Source of the DNA: Nitrospirota bacterium
GTDB lineage: Bacteria > Nitrospirota > UBA9217
Length of the DNA stretch: 64,000 nucleotides
NCBI GenBank assembly: GCA_020052615.1
Contig: JAGVOT010000134.1
Coordinates: forward strand, 62,001-126,000
Direction: 5' to 3'
Shown: one piece after another, positions 61,401 to 64,000 of the stretch
Layout: the number at the start of each line of letters is the position of its first letter
Numbering within the stretch: position 1 is the first letter of the stretch
Notes under the pieces: model-generated
What the model was told of the DNA's origin: nothing
Database searches by the model: none
Seen by the model: the letters and a program-made list of their open reading frames with translations, nothing else
Made by a program: the position numbers and the translations under genes

Positions 61401-64000
61401 ACCACGAGCGTCCCGAATCCCGATTTCGATCCGGCCATCCCGGGCAGCCAGCCCGAGATCTCCCGTGACTACGGCTTCGGCACCGGCGGGACGGTCTTCC
61501 TGAACGGGACGCCGGTCGACGCCGGAGACATCGTGAGCTGGACCAATACAGCCATCGTATTCACGCTTGCCGGCGGCACCGCCCCCGGTCAGTATCAGCT
61601 CAAGGTTACCCGGGCGGATTCCGGTTTGTCGACGCCCATAGGCATAACGCTGCAGGTGCTCGCGAGCTGCGCGAACGTGCAGTATGTTGCTCCCGGTCCG
61701 GGCGCGATCCAGGCCGCTGTTGACGCGGCTGCCGACGGCGACACGATCGTCGTGGCACCGGGGACCTATTCGGAGAATGTCATTCTGTACAAGAACGTGA
61801 AACTCCAGGGCTCGGGCGCCGGTTCGACGACGATCTTCGCGACCCCGCTTCCGGCGGAGCGTCTGAACGACTGGCACGCGAAGGTGCTGAGCATCAACGG
61901 TACCGATCCCTTCCTGGCTAACGAGGCCCCGGGCATCCTGGTCCTGGGCAGCGTGCCGGGCTTCGCGAACGGCCCTGATCTCATCGACGGGTTCCAGATC
62001 ATGGGCACGATCATGGGCGGCGGCATCACGGTCGACGACAACGCCCCCGGCATCGTGATCAGCAACAACCGGATCACGGCCAACCAGGGCAATTTCGGCG
62101 GCGGCATCACCGTAGGCGCACCCAACCGTGTATCGAACAATCCCGGCGTGGTCATCGCCAATAACGACATCGTCGGCAACGGCGGCGTGCAGGGCGGCGG
62201 CGGCGTCGCGCTGTATGCCGGTTCGGACAACTACGTCATCCAGAACAACATCATCGGGCGGAACTTCTCGCGCTTCAACGGCGGCGGCATCGCCCACGTC
62301 GGCCTGAGCAACGGAGGCCTGATCGAGAACAACAAGATCATCTTCAATGAGGTGGCCTTCGGCGGCGCGGCCTTCGGCGACGGCGCGGGCATCTACATCG
62401 GCGGTGACCAGCTGCTTGGCGTCCTGAGCGCGGGCACCGGCACCGTCACCGTCAACGCCAACCTGATCCAGGGCAACCTGGCGGGCGTGGGCAGCGGCGC
62501 GGGCATCAGGGCCTCGTCCGTGAACGGTCAGGACGTGCTGGCCGCTCCGGGCAACCCGGCTGCCTGGTATGGGCTCGTGATCACCAACAACATGATCGTG
62601 AACAACGTTGCGGGCTATACGGGCGGCGGCATCGCACTCCAGGATGTAGCCCGGGCAAACATCAGCAGCAACACGATCTCCAGCAACGACAGCACGGCAA
62701 CGGCGGCGAACGCCTTCCTGGCCGGCGCGGCCGATTCCACACCGCAGCCTGCGGGCATCGTGTCGAACGTGCACAGCGTGCTCCTGACGGCGGCAACGGG
62801 CACGACGCAGACCTTCTCGAATCCCGTGCTGGACAGCAACATCATCTGGTTCAACCGTTCGTTCTACACCACGAACGGCGGCGCCGGCGGTTTGGTGCCC
62901 AACCCGCTCGGGATCGTCTGGGACCTCGCGGTGACGGGAACGGCGGGTCAGCTGGCTCCGCAGAACAGCATCCTGACGAACCTTGCGCCCGCTCACGGCG
63001 GAACGTACGCAGGCAACGGGAACTTCTCCACGAACCCGCAGTTCACGAGCAGCTATGTCAACACCCTCGTGACAGCGGCGGTGATCGATGAGGGCGGCAA
63101 CTTCATCACCGTCCGGTTCACGCTTCTCGAGACCAACGCCGGCGACTATCACCTCAGGGCCACGTCGCCGGCCATCGACAAGGTGGTCACGGGACCGGCG
63201 ACGGACTATGACGGCGAGGCGCGTCCCGGCGGAGCGTCCTACGACATCGGCGCCGATGAGTTCGGCGCAGGCGCTCCGATCATCGCCATGCCTGCCGACA
63301 AGGTGGGCCTCTTCCGCGGGGCGGGCTTCTGGGCGCTGGACGCGAACGGGAACGGCGTGTGGGACCAGATCGCCGACTTCAGCTACCGGTTCGGCATCAC
63401 CGGCGACCTGCCGGTTGTCGGAGACTGGAACAGCGACGGCATCAGCAATCTGGGCGTGTTCCGGAACGGGTCCTGGTATCTGGATGCGAACGGGAACAAT
63501 GTCTGGGACGCCGGGGTCGACACAACGTACCGGTTCGGCATGACCGGTGACAAACCGGCGACGGGCGACTGGAACGGCGACGGCGTGACGGATATCGGCG
63601 TCTACCGGAACGGCGTCTGGTACCTGGACTTCAACGGCAACGGTGCATGGAACGGCGCTGTGACGGACCGTACGTACACCTTCGGCACTGCCGCTGACAC
63701 GCCGGTGACGGGCGACTGGAACGGCGACGGCGTGACGGACATCGGGACTTTCAATGCCGGGGCCTGGCAGCTCGACCTGAACGGCAACGGCATCTTCGAC
63801 GGCTGCGGGACCGATGCCTGCTACACCTTCGGGCAGGCCGGCGATGTTCCGGTGACCGGCGACTGGAATGCCGACGGTGTCAGCCAGGTGGGTATCTTCC
63901 GCGGGGCAGGCATGTGGTATCTCGACCTGAACGGCGACGGTCTCCTGAATGATGCTTCATTCAAGTTCGGCATCACAGGCGACAAACCGGTTGTCGGCAA
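58458..64000 (+). CDS. Giant secreted protein: SdrD-B modules, beta-helix, FG-GAP-like repeats
   Basis: The frame is open from ATG 58458 (AAAAAGGAGGACGAT upstream) to the window end, at least 1847 residues with no stop, so the 3' end is outside. A signal peptide (..AIAMVCLILAIGFALPAGLLA) is followed by SdrD-B-like Ca2+/Ig modules (SVLVFKDHAP, GSVFYDADGDGFRDATETGLS, GVVFYDTTRAENDP). A right-handed beta-helix of pectate-lyase type spans about 61680-63230 (..GGGITVDDNAPGIVISNNRI..). Five VCBS/FG-GAP-like repeats run from 63290 (GDWNGDGVTDIGVYRNG, period about 50 residues) to the end. Acidic DxDxDG loops should bind calcium. It is probably a surface adhesin, a cell-wall layer component, or a glycan-binding protein. 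The long minus-strand frames across it are shadows. Confidence 0.9.
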   Translation, partial: MTYNRQRAASKAVRAIAMVCLILAIGFALPAGLLAFTLNVEGCDASNVCTAYTGNFRWIVEEDNTTQSPPGVRVPDSIGLVTHNSHAPVVANGSGTAGSADVAVNPAGRYYVSVLPDSGYSIGGAMVAVGAGSATVRVNANALPTAQVSVLVFKDHAPINNIFDQGEQGIAGATIVIFDIGGQMSTDFCGNPLGSEYPVGQSDCSIPPTTMGTGVILTDANGVAHIKNLTPGKYGIRAVPPGAPASYIQTSTIEGTPGIDAWVKANEPPMFIEGFGTGFYHAFIGFVMPAELPWAAGGPGANTISGQNVFNHFGRPPVNQGFFAGPPVGECWVGLNDIATGTGLMAVPCDGNSNFSLSGIPDGTYQLATWDKPLDALFGFNTVVVNGGSVNLGQVMSFRWFGTYEGSVFYDADGDGFRDATETGLSDQNINIRFRDGSIYQAQPTDAAGEYGFSEVFPFFKWLVVEVDFLRYKATGMTAAVDYGGAIPPANGWITPSFDSLNPQPQASVNPNTGNNKSRTETGPVLTQNMMLFLNQTNVMDWGKAAYAPGENGGISGVVFYDTTRAENDPRYNAGETWQPGIPRVQVCLYQDNLTNATGLPGPDGIIDDINAPAGVQLCDVDNAPFGDFPGPGDVERSGTAGVLDLGDAIDMATTDSFDDNKPTGCIQDLPPIAGVQPCYDNYGTWNQIRPGIFDGGYAFGPDLPTGTYIVESVPPTGYQVVKEEDKNVDFGDAYQVSPLLLPPVCTGTVDNGMPLHIVPAELALFPGVAIDPPLAGSTTPLCNMKQIAVADGKNAASDFFFFTEVPKAARVVGFSNNDLAAEFNAGSPVFGEKTSPAWLPVSFQDWQGNEVARVYMDEWGSYNAMLPSSYTMNVPMPSGVSPNMITAVLNHPFLPNGQRDPFYDPRYSVTPWTLDYWPGKTTYVDTPLVPIAAFTGFPQNGPDVEPATATPVISAVSSASSVTGPVVCSTPDTVTLTSLGTTSVPNPDFDPAIPGSQPEISRDYGFGTGGTVFLNGTPVDAGDIVSWTNTAIVFTLAGGTAPGQYQLKVTRADSGLSTPIGITLQVLASCANVQYVAPGPGAIQAAVDAAADGDTIVVAPGTYSENVILYKNVKLQGSGAGSTTIFATPLPAERLNDWHAKVLSINGTDPFLANEAPGILVLGSVPGFANGPDLIDGFQIMGTIMGGGITVDDNAPGIVISNNRITANQGNFGGGITVGAPNRVSNNPGVVIANNDIVGNGGVQGGGGVALYAGSDNYVIQNNIIGRNFSRFNGGGIAHVGLSNGGLIENNKIIFNEVAFGGAAFGDGAGIYIGGDQLLGVLSAGTGTVTVNANLIQGNLAGVGSGAGIRASSVNGQDVLAAPGNPAAWYGLVITNNMIVNNVAGYTGGGIALQDVARANISSNTISSNDSTATAANAFLAGAADSTPQPAGIVSNVHSVLLTAATGTTQTFSNPVLDSNIIWFNRSFYTTNGGAGGLVPNPLGIVWDLAVTGTAGQLAPQNSILTNLAPAHGGTYAGNGNFSTNPQFTSSYVNTLVTAAVIDEGGNFITVRFTLLETNAGDYHLRATSPAIDKVVTGPATDYDGEARPGGASYDIGADEFGAGAPIIAMPADKVGLFRGAGFWALDANGNGVWDQIADFSYRFGITGDLPVVGDWNSDGISNLGVFRNGSWYLDANGNNVWDAGVDTTYRFGMTGDKPATGDWNGDGVTDIGVYRNGVWYLDFNGNGAWNGAVTDRTYTFGTAADTPVTGDWNGDGVTDIGTFNAGAWQLDLNGNGIFDGCGTDACYTFGQAGDVPVTGDWNADGVSQVGIFRGAGMWYLDLNGDGLLNDASFKFGITGDKPVVG

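Noticed and set aside
1-64000. CRISPR array, IS element or prophage
   Set aside because: No regularly spaced direct repeats, transposase genes or phage structural genes were seen.

Overview
This window is dense, mostly GC-rich bacterial DNA, with short intergenic gaps, overlapping start/stop codons and good Shine-Dalgarno sites. The gene content points to an anaerobic or microaerophilic Gram-negative bacterium. The signs are multihaem CxxCH/CX4CH c-type cytochromes, an NfnAB-type ferredoxin:NADPH transhydrogenase pair, DUF3786 and DUF4388 proteins, a PilY1/minor-pilin type IV pilus operon behind a sigma-54 promoter, and an RpoD plus an RpoS-like sigma factor. The phenylalanyl-tRNA synthetase pair is of the archaeal type. 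My best guess is a Nitrospirota (Thermodesulfovibrionia-like) or Desulfobacterota-like genome. This is inference; there is no rRNA in the window to settle it.

Layout. 1-5.5 kb: end of a metallophosphoesterase gene, two small periplasmic haem proteins, a helical-repeat protein divergent from an HNH endonuclease, an outer-membrane beta-barrel, and DUF4388 and DUF3786 proteins. 5.5-9.3 kb: pyrF, pyrE, a decayed TauE/SafE permease and rpoD. 9.3-12.6 kb (minus strand): a hypothetical protein, two overlapping kinase-like genes and a PP-loop ATPase. 12.7-15 kb: a periplasmic rhodanese with an in-frame UGA, an IclR regulator and a LarE-like sulfur transferase. 15-19.3 kb: purD, a Nif3-like gene, purE with an unusual tail, a DUF89 phosphatase-like gene and tsaC. 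19.5-23.5 kb: PIN-PhoH ATPase, a broken DUF3617 gene, and nfnA and nfnB. 23.7-32.4 kb: pseudopilins (fimT/fimU, pilV, pilW, pilX), a small zinc ribbon and pilY1. 32.5-44.6 kb: a structured-RNA-like patch, a lipoprotein, maf, xerD, a DHH-CBS-tRNA nucleotidyltransferase, a Na/Pi transporter, a YjbQ protein, a TPR-metallopeptidase, queA, a SPOR protein and a DUF6941-like gene. 44.7-50 kb: archaeal-type pheS and pheT and a large multihaem lipoprotein. 50.8-58.3 kb: a frameshifted sensor kinase with its NtrC-type regulator, an RpoS-like sigma factor and a stand-alone receiver. 58.4 kb to the end: the first 1.8 thousand residues of a giant secreted repeat protein that runs off the window.

How the parts may work together. 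The pyrimidine and purine genes are housekeeping. The minor pilin genes and pilY1 form one unit that can make a pilus-tip complex, apparently under sigma-54 control. The sensor kinase and NtrC-like regulator are an obvious two-component pair. The rhodanese, PP-loop ATPase and LarE genes make 12-15 kb a sulfur-handling neighbourhood.

The most striking observation is the rhodanese at 12784-13245. An in-frame UGA stands where this subfamily has a cysteine, a SECIS-like hairpin follows it, and the reading frame then continues with clear homology to a stop that overlaps the next start codon (ATGA). It is a good selenoprotein candidate. Two decayed genes and one frameshift elsewhere in the window mean that simple mutation must also be considered.
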